Assembly (NCBI GenBank): GCA_964613235.1
Contig: CAZTGM010000008.1
Location: 1-41,202 of the forward strand
Origin: J005 sp964613235
GTDB taxonomy: Bacteria; Pseudomonadota; Zetaproteobacteria; Mariprofundales; Mariprofundaceae
Direction: 5' to 3'
DNA length: 41,202 bases
This document shows positions 25,723 to 34,144 of the stretch, one piece after another (the stretch's first letter is position 1; the number at the start of each line of letters is the position of its first letter). The notes below the pieces were generated by a model. It ran no database searches. It worked only from the letters and a program-made list of their open reading frames with translations, and had not been told where the DNA came from. The position numbers and the translations under genes are program-made.

Positions 25723-26298
25723 TTAAGGCTCGACCGTTACCCTATCCATGACATCACCGGGTTTGATACGGTCCACGATATCCATGCCCTCAATCACCTT
25801 GCCGAATACCGTATAACTGCCATCCAGATGCGGCTGTGGCGCATAACAGATATAAAACTGGCTGCCGGCTGAATCAGGATCGGCCGAACGTGCCATGGCC
25901 ACGCTGCCCCGTTCATGCTTGTGGCTGTTGAATTCCGCCTTCACGTGATAGCCCGGACCACCCGTACCATCACCTTTCGGATCCCCGCCCTGGGCAACAA
26001 AGCCGGGAATCACGCGATGAAACGTCAAACCGTTATAAAATCCGTCGCCGGCAAGCTTCTTGAAACTGGCCACGGTATTCGGTGCCGCATCCGGAAACAG
26101 TTCAATAACAATATCTCCGCCATCCTGCATATGGATGCGCACATGATTGCCTGCCGGAATACCTTCATCGCCGGCTTGCGGCGCTTGTTTCTTGGTAAAC
26201 AATCCCATATCACTCTCCTTATTCGTCGCTGTTGTTGTTTGTTCACATGCTGTCAGGGCAACCAGCCCCAGCAGCAATGTGATCGTCCATTGTTTCAT
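25723..26298 (-). CDS. cyclophilin-type peptidyl-prolyl isomerase, predicted lipoprotein
   Basis: From ATG 26298 the 191-residue protein starts MKQWTITLLLGLVALTAC, a lipoprotein signal with lipobox LTAC (Cys18). The cyclophilin domain follows from about residue 50: GDIVIELFPDAAPNTVASF, FHRVIPGFVAQGGDP, GSVAMARSADPDSAGSQFYIC and LDGSYTVFGKVIEGMD. The catalytic Arg (FHR) and Gln (VAQGG) are present. The start overlaps the truB stop as ATGA and has GGGAG 8 bases upstream; ATG 26304 is too close to that site. A second strong start lies at 26208, just past the lipobox, so both a lipidated and a cytoplasmic form may be made. It should speed proline isomerisation during folding. Confidence 0.92.
   Translation of the reverse strand: MKQWTITLLLGLVALTACEQTTTATNKESDMGLFTKKQAPQAGDEGIPAGNHVRIHMQDGGDIVIELFPDAAPNTVASFKKLAGDGFYNGLTFHRVIPGFVAQGGDPKGDGTGGPGYHVKAEFNSHKHERGSVAMARSADPDSAGSQFYICYAPQPHLDGSYTVFGKVIEGMDIVDRIKPGDVMDRVTVEP
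26206..26220 (-). promoter_or_regulatory. strong internal ribosome site and ATG within the cyclophilin gene
   Basis: AAGGAG (26220-26215) with 6-base spacing precedes an in-frame ATG at 26208-26206. Translation from it gives a 161-residue protein MGLFTKKQAPQ... with no signal peptide but a complete cyclophilin domain. The site is stronger than the one at the upstream start. Confidence 0.6.
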
Positions 26299-27227
26299 AA
26301 CCATTTCTCCCGCGCCGAAGGCAACACCTTTTTCGGATGCAATACCTCACAGAACTGACCAGCACGAATCTCGCCGGTCCCCAGCAGACCATCATCGGCA
26401 AACACCGCCACTTCACCAAGTGTTCCGGGATGAGCAGATAACTGCAAACGCTGCCCCAGTACAAAACGTCGCGCCAGTTCAGCCGATAGACTGCACGAAG
26501 GCAATTCGCGCAGCCACTGTGCCAGCGGTACGACATACCGCGCAGGATCATGCTGTAACTGTGTCATGGCAACCATCATCGCCTCCGGCCAGCCGCCGGT
26601 ACTCAGACGACGTAATGCCGTCACACAACCACCCAGTCCCAGTGCCAGACCGATATCCCGTGCCAGTGAACGAATATATGTACCTTTGGAACAATGAACG
26701 CGCAGGGTCAGCCTTGGCAGTTTAACATCCTCAAGGATGATCTCATGGATATGAATATCCCGTGCGGGCAAATCCACTGTTTCCCCGGCACGTGCCAGTG
26801 CATGTGAACGCTGGCCATCCACACGAATGGCCGAAAAGGTCGGCGGCACCTGACGCTGCGGACCTGTAAACGTCTGCACAACGCCCTCAACCGTCGAACG
26901 CGACAGCTCGGGGACGTCGAATGCACCAATCAGCTCCCCTTCCTGATCCAGCGTATCGGTCTGCAGGGAAAGGTCCATCTCAAAGCGATAGCGCTTCTCA
27001 GCCTGAAGGCCGTAATCGGCAAAACGGGTGGCTTCTCCCAACAGGATCGGAAGCATGCCCGAAGCCAGCGGGTCCAGGGTACCAGCATGGCCTGCCTTGA
27101 TGCGCTTGCATTCTTCCGGTGTGAACAGACGCACCAGTGCATTCACCGCCCTGCGTGATGTCCAGCCAAGCGGTTTATCCAGAAACACAACACCCGACAA
27201 GCATGGCTGTTCAGCCAAGCGCACCAC
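26295..27227 (-). CDS. truB: tRNA pseudouridine-55 synthase
   Basis: The 310-residue protein has the TruB core: GVVFLDKPLGWTSRRAVN, the catalytic Asp in GHAGTLDPLASGMLPI, YRFEMDLSLQTDTLDQEGE, QVPPTFSAIRVDGQRSH and CSKGTYIRSLARDIGLALG. A C-terminal PUA-like domain follows (RFVLGQRLQ ... GTGEIRAGQFCEVLHPKKVL). It makes the T-loop pseudouridine of tRNAs. The start is GTG 27227, overlapping nrnA by 17 bases; a neighbouring GTG at 27224 is equally possible. Its stop overlaps the cyclophilin start. Confidence 0.97.
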   Translation of the reverse strand: MVRLAEQPCLSGVVFLDKPLGWTSRRAVNALVRLFTPEECKRIKAGHAGTLDPLASGMLPILLGEATRFADYGLQAEKRYRFEMDLSLQTDTLDQEGELIGAFDVPELSRSTVEGVVQTFTGPQRQVPPTFSAIRVDGQRSHALARAGETVDLPARDIHIHEIILEDVKLPRLTLRVHCSKGTYIRSLARDIGLALGLGGCVTALRRLSTGGWPEAMMVAMTQLQHDPARYVVPLAQWLRELPSCSLSAELARRFVLGQRLQLSAHPGTLGEVAVFADDGLLGTGEIRAGQFCEVLHPKKVLPSAREKWL

Positions 27228-28200
27228 TCACAGCCGGACGCAATCGCTCATATACCTCATCCAGCGAACCATGCAGCAAACAACCTGCTGCATGCGGATG
27301 TCCACCGCCACCAAGACTGGCAGCCAGATCACCAACATTGGCGTATGTTTTGCCACGGAAACTGACTTTCCAGCAATTCTTCCGCACCACATCCGCACGC
27401 ACGAATACAGCAACTTCAACACCATCGATGCTGCGCGCGTAATCAATTAAACCCTCGGTGTCTTCCACATCCGCACTGGTCTGCTCATACATAGCCTCAG
27501 TGACAACAATCCAGGCTGAGCGCCCCTTGTCGCGCAACTCCAGCGTTTCCAGACATGCGCCAAGCAGGCGCAATGAAGCCAGTGACATTCCTTCATACAC
27601 ATGCCTGCAAATAAACCAGGGATCGGCCCCCGCTTCGACCAGCGTAGCCGCAAGACGATAGACTTCCGCCGTGGAAGAAGGAAGACGAAAACTTCCTGTA
27701 TCGGTCAGGATGGCCGTATACAACGGCGCCGCAATATCGCGGCTTATAGGGACATTCAGTGCCAACAAAAGATCATAAATCATGGCCCCGGTCGCACAAT
27801 AGCGGTGATCGACACAACACACATCGCCAAATCCCTCGTTGCTGCGATGATGGTCGATATTGACCAGCTGTGCCCCGACAAAAAAGGCATCCGACATCCC
27901 CAATCGACGTAAAGAGCCGCAGTCCAGACTGATGATCAAATCACCGCCGGCATGTGCGGAAAGCCAGCTTCCCTTGCCAACCTTCTTCGCTCCGGCAAGA
28001 AAACGATAAATACGTGGCACGCCATCCAGGTTATGCATGGATACGTTCTTGCCCATACTCTCAAGCGCATGAAACAATGCCAGTTGGGAGCCGATGCCAT
28101 CGCCATCCGGATTCTGGTGTGTGATTAATACAAGGTGTTCAGCCTGTCGGATTAGGCGGATCACATCCGTCCAGTCCGTATCGGCAAACAAAGGGGTCAT
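27211..28200 (-). CDS. DHH-family phosphoesterase (NrnA-like oligoribonuclease/pAp phosphatase)
   Basis: The 329-residue protein has the DHH-DHHA1 layout: LITHQNPDGDGIGSQLAL (metal site), SLDCGS, the family DHH in VNIDHHRSNEGFG, an LTDTGSFRLPSS motif, and C-terminal GGGHPHAAGC. NrnA enzymes degrade short RNA oligomers and dephosphorylate pAp in many bacteria lacking Orn. Which activity applies here is inferred only. The start overlaps the rbfA stop by 4 bases (ATGA) and it lies between rbfA and truB, an order well known in Firmicutes and some deep proteobacteria but not in E. coli. Confidence 0.92.
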   Translation of the reverse strand: MTPLFADTDWTDVIRLIRQAEHLVLITHQNPDGDGIGSQLALFHALESMGKNVSMHNLDGVPRIYRFLAGAKKVGKGSWLSAHAGGDLIISLDCGSLRRLGMSDAFFVGAQLVNIDHHRSNEGFGDVCCVDHRYCATGAMIYDLLLALNVPISRDIAAPLYTAILTDTGSFRLPSSTAEVYRLAATLVEAGADPWFICRHVYEGMSLASLRLLGACLETLELRDKGRSAWIVVTEAMYEQTSADVEDTEGLIDYARSIDGVEVAVFVRADVVRKNCWKVSFRGKTYANVGDLAASLGGGGHPHAAGCLLHGSLDEVYERLRPAVSGALG

Positions 28201-28541
28201 GACGATCTGATATTCCTTAGCTGGCGCAATACAGCCTCGCTTCGATCCACAGCCTCATCCCATTTAAAACGTAATGACGGAACCCTGCGCCGAGCCATAC
28301 CGCGTCGCAGCGCATGCTCGAAATGAGGTTTCATTTTGTTCAACTGCTTCATGCAGAATTCGGCATTATGATCCAGACCATGAACCCATATCGTAACCAG
28401 ATGGCTTCCTGTTGAGGGTTCGACACGCGTGATCGCCAGCCCCTGCAAACGCGGATCCGCGATATCGCGGACAAGCAACGTTGACAACAGGCGCTGAATG
28501 TCCGCATAAAGCCTGCTCTGAGCCGGATTAGAGTATGCCAT
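28197..28541 (-). CDS. rbfA: ribosome-binding factor A
   Basis: The 114-residue single KH-fold protein matches RbfA: LYADIQRLLSTLLVRDIADPRLQGLAITRVEPSTG, TIWVHG, then HALRRGMARRRVPSLRFKWDEAVDRSE. It binds the 30S subunit and helps 16S rRNA 5' end maturation, especially in the cold. It is 9 bases after infB and overlaps nrnA by 4 bases, the classic infB-rbfA arrangement. Length is slightly below E. coli RbfA (133) because the acidic C-terminal tail is missing. Confidence 0.95.
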   Translation of the reverse strand: MAYSNPAQSRLYADIQRLLSTLLVRDIADPRLQGLAITRVEPSTGSHLVTIWVHGLDHNAEFCMKQLNKMKPHFEHALRRGMARRRVPSLRFKWDEAVDRSEAVLRQLRNIRSS

Positions 28542-28550
28542 CAGACAATC

Positions 28551-31430
28551 TTATAGCTTCGCTGCTACTTCCTCAATGATATAGAACTCGAACGTATCAC
28601 CGACTTTCACATCATTAAATTTCTCGATGCCAATACCACATTCATAACCATTCTTCACTTCACGGACATCATCCTTGAAACGTTTGAGGCTGGCCAGCGT
28701 ACCGTCATAAATCAGTACGCCTTCGCGCAATACACGCACCTTGGCATTGCGGGTGACATAGCCATCGTTAACGTAACAACCGGCCACAGCACCCACCTTC
28801 GGCACCATGAACACATCACGCACCTCGGCGGAGCCGATGACTTTCTCTACTTCGTCCGGTGCCAACACGCCAGCCATGGCTTCCTTGATGTCATCGATGG
28901 CATCATAGATGACCTTGTAGAAACGCACATCCACGCCTTCTTTTTCTGCCAGCTTCTTGGCCTTCGTTTCCGGTCGCACATTAAAGCCGATGACAATCGC
29001 GTTGGATGCCGAAGCCAGCATGATATCCGACTCGGTGATACCGCCGATGCCCTTATGAACAACCTTGACCTTGACCTCATCCGTGCCGGCCTTGGCCAGT
29101 GATTCCGCCATAGCCTCCACCGAACCAGTCACATCACCCTTGATCAGCACGGGCACTTCCTTGACACCGCTCTGCATGGCCGCAAACAATTCGTCCAGGC
29201 TGGCCCGTTTCTGACTCATGACGCCCTTTTCACGCTCAACATCCTGACGATAACGCACAATGTCGCGAGCCTGCTTCTCGTTTTCTACGACAATAATCTC
29301 CTGACCTGCTTCCGGCACGCTTTCCAGACCAAGCAACTCGAACGGAATCGATGGTCCTGCCGTGCGATGCTGAACGGCATTCTCATCCACAATGGCACGA
29401 ATGCGGCCCATGACTGTTCCCACCACAACGATATCACCCTTGTGGAATGTACCATTCTGCACCAGTACCGTGGCTACAGGTCCGCGACCACGATCCAGCC
29501 GTGATTCGATAACCACACCACGACCACGACGATCCGGATTGGCGCGTAATTCCAAAATTTCGGTCTGCAGAGCCAGCATTTCCAACAGATCACTCAGTCC
29601 CTCACCGCTCTTGGCTGAAACCGGAACGACAATGGTATCGCCGCCCCACTCCTCCGGAATCAGTTCATGCTCAGCCAGCTGGCGCTTGACCATCTCCGGA
29701 TCTGCCCCTTCCTTGTCCATCTTGTTGACAGCTACAATGATGGGAACTTCCGCAGCACGCGCATGGTTCAGTGCTTCCACGGTCTGCGGTTTCACACCGT
29801 CATCAGCGGCAACCACCAGCACCGCCACATCCGTCAGTTTGGCACCGCGGGCACGCAGTCCGGTAAATGCCTCATGCCCCGGTGTATCGATAAACACCAC
29901 GCGATCACCGGACTCCAGCTTGACCAGATAGGCACCGATATGCTGCGTGATGCCTCCGGCCTCACCGTCGGCAACATGAGCCTTACGCAGAGCGTCAAGA
30001 ATAGATGTCTTGCCATGATCCACATGGCCCATAACCACCACCACCGGCGGACGCGGCACCAGCGCTTCGGTATCCTGCTCTTCTTCATCGATCAATACAT
30101 CTTCCACTTCAGCAGCATTGATCAGCTTCGGCTTGTGACCGAATTCTTCCACGATCAGGATCGCCGTTTCCGCATCAATGCTTTCATTAACGGTGACAGG
30201 CATGCCCATTTCGAACAGTTTCTTGACCACATCGCCACCCTTGATGGCCATGCGACTGGCCAGCTCCGATACCAGAATCGGATCGGTTACTTCCACCTCA
30301 CGCACAACAAATGCCGCATCGTCTTTGGTAATCTTCTTGTTCCGCTTGCGATCACCACGGGCCAGACGCGCCATGCGATCTTCTTCTTCCTGCGTCAGGA
30401 TAACATGTCGTTTTTCGGCATAGGCACGACGGGCTGCTTTCTCGGCCGGACTCAGACGACGTTGTGGCCGTCCACCACCGAACTGACCACCGCCAGGACG
30501 CTTGCGCTGTGCACCTGTCGGTGCCGCATCCGCTCCTGTCTGAGGCGCAACGGCCACCGATGGTGAACGCTGCGGCGCTCCGCCTCCGCTCCCCGGACGA
30601 CGAGGCTGCTGCGGACCACGACGTTCTCGACGTTCCCGGCGCTCATCACTGATGTTTTTCTCAATTTCTTTCATCGTTGATCGTGGTGCCTTTTTGGCTG
30701 CGATCTGGGCCGGTGTCAGCCCCTTGCGAATCGTTGTACGCGGACCGCCTCTGCCAGGCGTTGCCCCTGTTGCACCACCACGTCTGGCTGGCTGTCCTGC
30801 CCTGTCGCGGGAAGAAGATGCTCCCGGTGCACGATTGCGATCCGATCCGGCCAACGGATTTCGGCTACGCTCAGGCGCTTGCCGCGGTGTTTCCCTTCCG
30901 GCAACACGCTGCACTGTCTTTGTCGCCGCCATGGTGTCCTTATTAGCCTGCACTGCCTGAGCAGCCCGCTGAGCCGGCGTCTGGGTCTTTTTCGCTGTCG
31001 CTGCGGCAGGTGCTGCCTTCTTGACTTCGGCTGTTGCAGTAGCAACGGGAGCCTGCTTCTTTACTTCCGCTAAAGATGCGGCTGCAGCCGCTTTGGCAAC
31101 CTGTGCCGGCTTGGTTGGCGGCACAGGCTTGGTTGGCGACACCACCCGACGTCTACGAACTTCAACAGTTCGCCCACGCCCCTCGACATTGCCACTGCGT
31201 GCAGACTGGCCGGCAATCATAGGACGATTCAACGTCAACGTTTTGCCACCAGCAGTTTTTTTACCACTGCTTGCAACAGCCCGCGCTGCCTTGCGGATTT
31301 TTTCCTGATCATCCGCATCCAGCATGCTGGTCGGCCTGCTGGCTGCAATATTGCAGTCCTGCGCAATGCGCTGAACTTCCGTTGCATCCATGCCCAATTC
31401 TTTTGCCAAGTCGAGGATACGCTTCGCCAT
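28551..31430 (-). CDS. infB: translation initiation factor IF-2
   Basis: The 959-residue protein has a long N-terminal region of low complexity, rich in Ala, Lys, Arg and Gly (about residues 80-340), preceded by the IF2_N fold (RILDLAKELGMDATEVQRIA). The GTPase domain follows with G1 GHVDHGKTSILDAL near residue 466, DTPGHEAF and NKMDKEG. Domains with VVIESRLDRGRGPVATVLVQ, SVEAMAESL and the C-terminal initiator-tRNA-binding domain complete it. IF-2 brings fMet-tRNA to the 30S subunit and drives subunit joining. The start lies one base after the ylxR stop (TAA-C-ATG). The length exceeds E. coli IF-2 (890), mostly in the N-terminal linker. Internal starts making shorter forms are known in E. coli; I could not assign one here. 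Confidence 0.98.
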   Translation of the reverse strand: MAKRILDLAKELGMDATEVQRIAQDCNIAASRPTSMLDADDQEKIRKAARAVASSGKKTAGGKTLTLNRPMIAGQSARSGNVEGRGRTVEVRRRRVVSPTKPVPPTKPAQVAKAAAAASLAEVKKQAPVATATAEVKKAAPAAATAKKTQTPAQRAAQAVQANKDTMAATKTVQRVAGRETPRQAPERSRNPLAGSDRNRAPGASSSRDRAGQPARRGGATGATPGRGGPRTTIRKGLTPAQIAAKKAPRSTMKEIEKNISDERRERRERRGPQQPRRPGSGGGAPQRSPSVAVAPQTGADAAPTGAQRKRPGGGQFGGGRPQRRLSPAEKAARRAYAEKRHVILTQEEEDRMARLARGDRKRNKKITKDDAAFVVREVEVTDPILVSELASRMAIKGGDVVKKLFEMGMPVTVNESIDAETAILIVEEFGHKPKLINAAEVEDVLIDEEEQDTEALVPRPPVVVVMGHVDHGKTSILDALRKAHVADGEAGGITQHIGAYLVKLESGDRVVFIDTPGHEAFTGLRARGAKLTDVAVLVVAADDGVKPQTVEALNHARAAEVPIIVAVNKMDKEGADPEMVKRQLAEHELIPEEWGGDTIVVPVSAKSGEGLSDLLEMLALQTEILELRANPDRRGRGVVIESRLDRGRGPVATVLVQNGTFHKGDIVVVGTVMGRIRAIVDENAVQHRTAGPSIPFELLGLESVPEAGQEIIVVENEKQARDIVRYRQDVEREKGVMSQKRASLDELFAAMQSGVKEVPVLIKGDVTGSVEAMAESLAKAGTDEVKVKVVHKGIGGITESDIMLASASNAIVIGFNVRPETKAKKLAEKEGVDVRFYKVIYDAIDDIKEAMAGVLAPDEVEKVIGSAEVRDVFMVPKVGAVAGCYVNDGYVTRNAKVRVLREGVLIYDGTLASLKRFKDDVREVKNGYECGIGIEKFNDVKVGDTFEFYIIEEVAAKL

Positions 31431-31431
31431 G

Positions 31432-32043
31432 TTATAAATACCCCGATTCCTTCAAGCGTCTCAACCAGACGCAGTTTTTTACCCATCCAGCCATCTGCCG
31501 GGAATCATCGATTCCGGCAACAGCCAGTGTTTCGCGACCAAACAGATCGCCCAGCCAGTTCTCGCCCGGCACTTCCAGCACCGTTGTTCGTCCACCCGCA
31601 TCGCTGCGTTTCTGTGCACCATCGACAACCTGTCTGCGCAACGACTGACCTGCATCGCAAGCGAGCAAAATCAGCAGCGGCGCATTATTCCACATACGAT
31701 GCATCACTGCATCCCTTCCAAGGCAAGCCTGACTGCGCAAACGTCTGGCCGTCATTTGCAACTGCCGCATCAATACCTGCCCGATACGCTGCTGCAACGC
31801 AGCCCAGTCCGCCTTGATGCCGGGAAACTTCCCTTTCAGCGACATCAAACGTCGATCACCCATGTGCTGCAAACATGCCGAACGCATGCACAGGTAGGTA
31901 CCACGACCCGGTGCTTTCTGCGTCGGATCAGGCCAAAGCTGACCTTCATCATCTACAACCAGGCGCAACAAATTACGCTTGGGCAGTGATTCCCGACAGG
32001 CCAGGCAGGTACGCACCGGACCTGCAGCAGACTCACTCGTCAA
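31432..32043 (-). CDS. YlxR (DUF448) RNA-binding protein with C-terminal L7Ae-like region
   Basis: The N-terminal part RTCLACRESLPKRNLLRLVVDDEGQLWPDPTQKAPGRGTYLC is the YlxR/DUF448 fold. The remaining 110 or so residues (APLLILLACDAGQSLRR, RSDAGGRTTVLEVPGENWLGDLFGRETLAVAGI) look like the L7Ae/YlxQ-type RNA-binding domain. In Firmicutes ylxR and ylxQ are separate genes at the same place between nusA and infB, so this would be a natural fusion. No ATG is available at the start: TTG 32043 (11-base overlap with nusA), TTG 32070 or GTG 32016 are all possible, and none has a strong ribosome site. Its role is unproven; position suggests translation or RNA processing. Confidence 0.85.
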   Translation of the reverse strand: MTSESAAGPVRTCLACRESLPKRNLLRLVVDDEGQLWPDPTQKAPGRGTYLCMRSACLQHMGDRRLMSLKGKFPGIKADWAALQQRIGQVLMRQLQMTARRLRSQACLGRDAVMHRMWNNAPLLILLACDAGQSLRRQVVDGAQKRSDAGGRTTVLEVPGENWLGDLFGRETLAVAGIDDSRQMAGWVKNCVWLRRLKESGYL

Positions 32044-33502
32044 ACCAGCCACTTGCCTCGCGCGCAGCAAGAATCAACGCTTCCGCCTGTTCCTTGCTCA
32101 ATGCTTCAATGTCTTCAATCTCATCCACCGCCGCATCGGCCAATGCCTCGACCGTGATAATATCACGGGCTGCCAGATGCTCGGCAATTTCGCGGGTCAT
32201 ACCCGGCAGATCCAGCAAGGAAAGCCCTGACTGTTCATCTGTACCGGCACTTAAGGCACGATCAAGCAACGCATTGCGCGCCCGTTTCTGCAATTCCTGC
32301 GCGATATCAGCATCCAGCCCTTCAATGGCCGCAATATCTTCAATCGCACTGTATGCCAGGTCTTCCAACGCCAGAAAACCTTCATTAACCAGTACCAGCG
32401 CAAAATCATCGTCAACATCCAGTGCTTCACGGAACACATCACGCGCCTGATTGATTTCTTCCTGACGCCGTTCGCGCTCCTCGCCGGTACTCATAATTTC
32501 AATATTCCAGCCGGTCAGCTCGGATGCCAGACGAACATTCTGTCCGCGCCGGCCAATGGCCATGGCCAGATTATCTTCGCTAACAGCCACTTCAATTGTG
32601 TTACGCGCTTCATCCACAAGTACGCGTTCGATTTCAGCAGGAGCCAGTGCATTCACGACGAATACCGCCGGATCATCTGTCCATTCAATGATATCGATCT
32701 TTTCGCCATGCAACTCATTTACCACTGCCTGCACACGCGCACCGCGCATGCCGACACAGGCACCGACCGGGTCGACAGCCGGGTCGGTCGAAATCACAGC
32801 AATCTTGCTGCGCGATCCCGGATCACGAGCAATGGCCTGAATGGATACAATGCCATCCTGAATTTCCGGCACTTCCTGCTCGAACAGGCGCAGCACCATG
32901 CCGGCATCCGAACGTGATACAAACACCAACGGTCCTTTCGGCTGATTGCGCACTTCACGCAAGTATACGCGCACCCGGTCTCCCTGACGGAATGTTTCCC
33001 TGGGCAACAGGTCTTCACGATACATCACGGCTTCACCACGACCCAGATCCACATACACATTGCCGCGTTCCACGCGCTTGACGATGCCGGTAATCAATTC
33101 ACCGACCCGAGGCTCATATTCGGCCACGATACGCTCGCGCTCGGCCTCGCGAATCTTCTGATTAATGACCTGCTTGGCTGTCTGCGCGGCAATACGCCCC
33201 AGCTCAATCGGCGGCAACGACTCACGGAATTCCGTGCCGATCTCCGCTTCCGGATCGATGGCCCTGGCTTCTTCCAGTGTCAGCTCGTTGATTTCGTCCT
33301 CAACTTCCTCAACCACCGTGCGCACATGAAACAGTTTCATTTCTCCGGTCAGGCGATCCATCTCGGCTTCGACATGCTTGCCCGTATAGGTACGGCGCGC
33401 TGCCGTACGAATAGCCTGTTCCATCGCTTCAATGACCAGCTCACGGTCAACGGATTTTTCTCTCGCTACTGCTTCAGCAACTTGTAACAATTGAACATTC
33501 AT
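32033..33502 (-). CDS. nusA: transcription termination/antitermination factor NusA
   Basis: The 489-residue protein starts MNVQLLQVAEAVAREKSVDREL; longer frames upstream run across rimP and are not supported. The N-terminal RNA-polymerase-binding domain spans residues 1-130. The S1 domain follows (LITGIVKRVERGNVYVDLG). Then come two KH domains with DPVGACVGMRGARVQAVV and LAMAIGRRGQNVRLASEL, and the acidic C-terminal repeats (LDLPGMTREIAEHLAARDI, DEIEDIEALSKEQAEALI). The length fits the E. coli type (495) with C-terminal AR repeats. It pauses polymerase and modulates intrinsic termination, which is relevant to the terminator in its own leader. It lies 16 bases after rimP. Confidence 0.98.
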   Translation of the reverse strand: MNVQLLQVAEAVAREKSVDRELVIEAMEQAIRTAARRTYTGKHVEAEMDRLTGEMKLFHVRTVVEEVEDEINELTLEEARAIDPEAEIGTEFRESLPPIELGRIAAQTAKQVINQKIREAERERIVAEYEPRVGELITGIVKRVERGNVYVDLGRGEAVMYREDLLPRETFRQGDRVRVYLREVRNQPKGPLVFVSRSDAGMVLRLFEQEVPEIQDGIVSIQAIARDPGSRSKIAVISTDPAVDPVGACVGMRGARVQAVVNELHGEKIDIIEWTDDPAVFVVNALAPAEIERVLVDEARNTIEVAVSEDNLAMAIGRRGQNVRLASELTGWNIEIMSTGEERERRQEEINQARDVFREALDVDDDFALVLVNEGFLALEDLAYSAIEDIAAIEGLDADIAQELQKRARNALLDRALSAGTDEQSGLSLLDLPGMTREIAEHLAARDIITVEALADAAVDEIEDIEALSKEQAEALILAAREASGWFDE

Positions 33503-33518
33503 CGCATTTCCATCCAGT

Positions 33519-33992
33519 TTATTTCTTGCCTTTGCCCATGGCCTTCCAGTTGATGGCCCGCTGCACCCTGGCCGTCTCCGCCAGTACAATATGGTGTTGC
33601 ACGCCGGCATCGTCTTCCAGACAGAAGCCATCGTCTTCTGCACCCCGGCTCCAGCCCTCCAGCTTGCTGCCATCGGGAAACAGCACAAGCAGCCATTCAC
33701 CCTCATAACGCCGGAAATCTGCAGCAGACTCCAGCGGCCAGTCCAGTCCAGGGGATGTTATTTCCAGCCGATAACGGCCCGCTATCAGATCTTCGGCATC
33801 CAGCTGCAGGGACAAGCCACGGCTGATACTGGCTAATGCATCCGCATCAACGCCACCGGCACGATCCACAATCACTCGCACCAGCTTGTTGCTGCCGCCA
33901 CTGCCGACACTGATTTTCAGCACATCAACACCCAGTTCATCGGCAATCGGCTGCACAAGTTCCCGAATCTGCAATTCAACCGGACTCTCCAT
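33519..33992 (-). CDS. rimP: ribosome maturation factor RimP
   Basis: The 157-residue protein has VELQIRELVQPIADELGVDVLKISVGSG, LVRVIVDRAGGVDADALASISRGLS, and RYRLEITSPGLDWPLESAADFRRYEGEWL, a standard RimP (YhbC) pattern; it aids 30S assembly. I chose ATG 33992 because the family begins here. A longer frame to 34115 reads through the leader terminator and adds unrelated residues; GTG 34001 three codons upstream is the only close alternative. The C-terminus is basic (KAMGKGKK). It opens the rimP-nusA-infB operon. Confidence 0.95.
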   Translation of the reverse strand: MESPVELQIRELVQPIADELGVDVLKISVGSGGSNKLVRVIVDRAGGVDADALASISRGLSLQLDAEDLIAGRYRLEITSPGLDWPLESAADFRRYEGEWLLVLFPDGSKLEGWSRGAEDDGFCLEDDAGVQHHIVLAETARVQRAINWKAMGKGKK

Positions 33993-34010
33993 GCGCAACA
34001 CCGACCCCCG

Positions 34011-34040
34011 AAAAAACAAAAAAGCGAGCCGCGGCTCACT
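34011..34040 (-). terminator. intrinsic terminator in the rimP operon leader
   Basis: On the minus strand the stem AGTGAGCC / GGCTCGCT (one G-T pair; plus-strand 34023-34040) is followed by TTTTTTGTTTTTT. It is a strong intrinsic terminator pointing toward rimP and ends 18 bases before the rimP ATG. It may end the upstream symporter transcript, control the operon as an attenuator, or both. Confidence 0.85.
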
Positions 34041-34144
34041 TTCAACGGTTGCGAATGGTAGGCATCCCGGCAAAAAAAGCAATGCCGGATTACCAGCCAC
34101 AAACGAATACAACATGATTACATCATGCCAGCAGCTTTACAGCA

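Noticed and set aside
29667..30566. 299-codon plus-strand frame opposite infB
   Set aside because: It lies fully antisense to the conserved IF-2 linker and G domain, its translation is rich in His, Gln and Arg with no family features, and such mirror frames are common in this base composition.
33503..33706. N-terminal extension of NusA to 557 residues
   Set aside because: The added residues overlap rimP and have no NusA similarity; MNVQLLQVAEAV is the family start.
34063..34090. Second hairpin upstream of rimP as a terminator
   Set aside because: CCGGCA/TGCCGG can pair, but the T tract lies in the loop and not after the stem, so it would not terminate.
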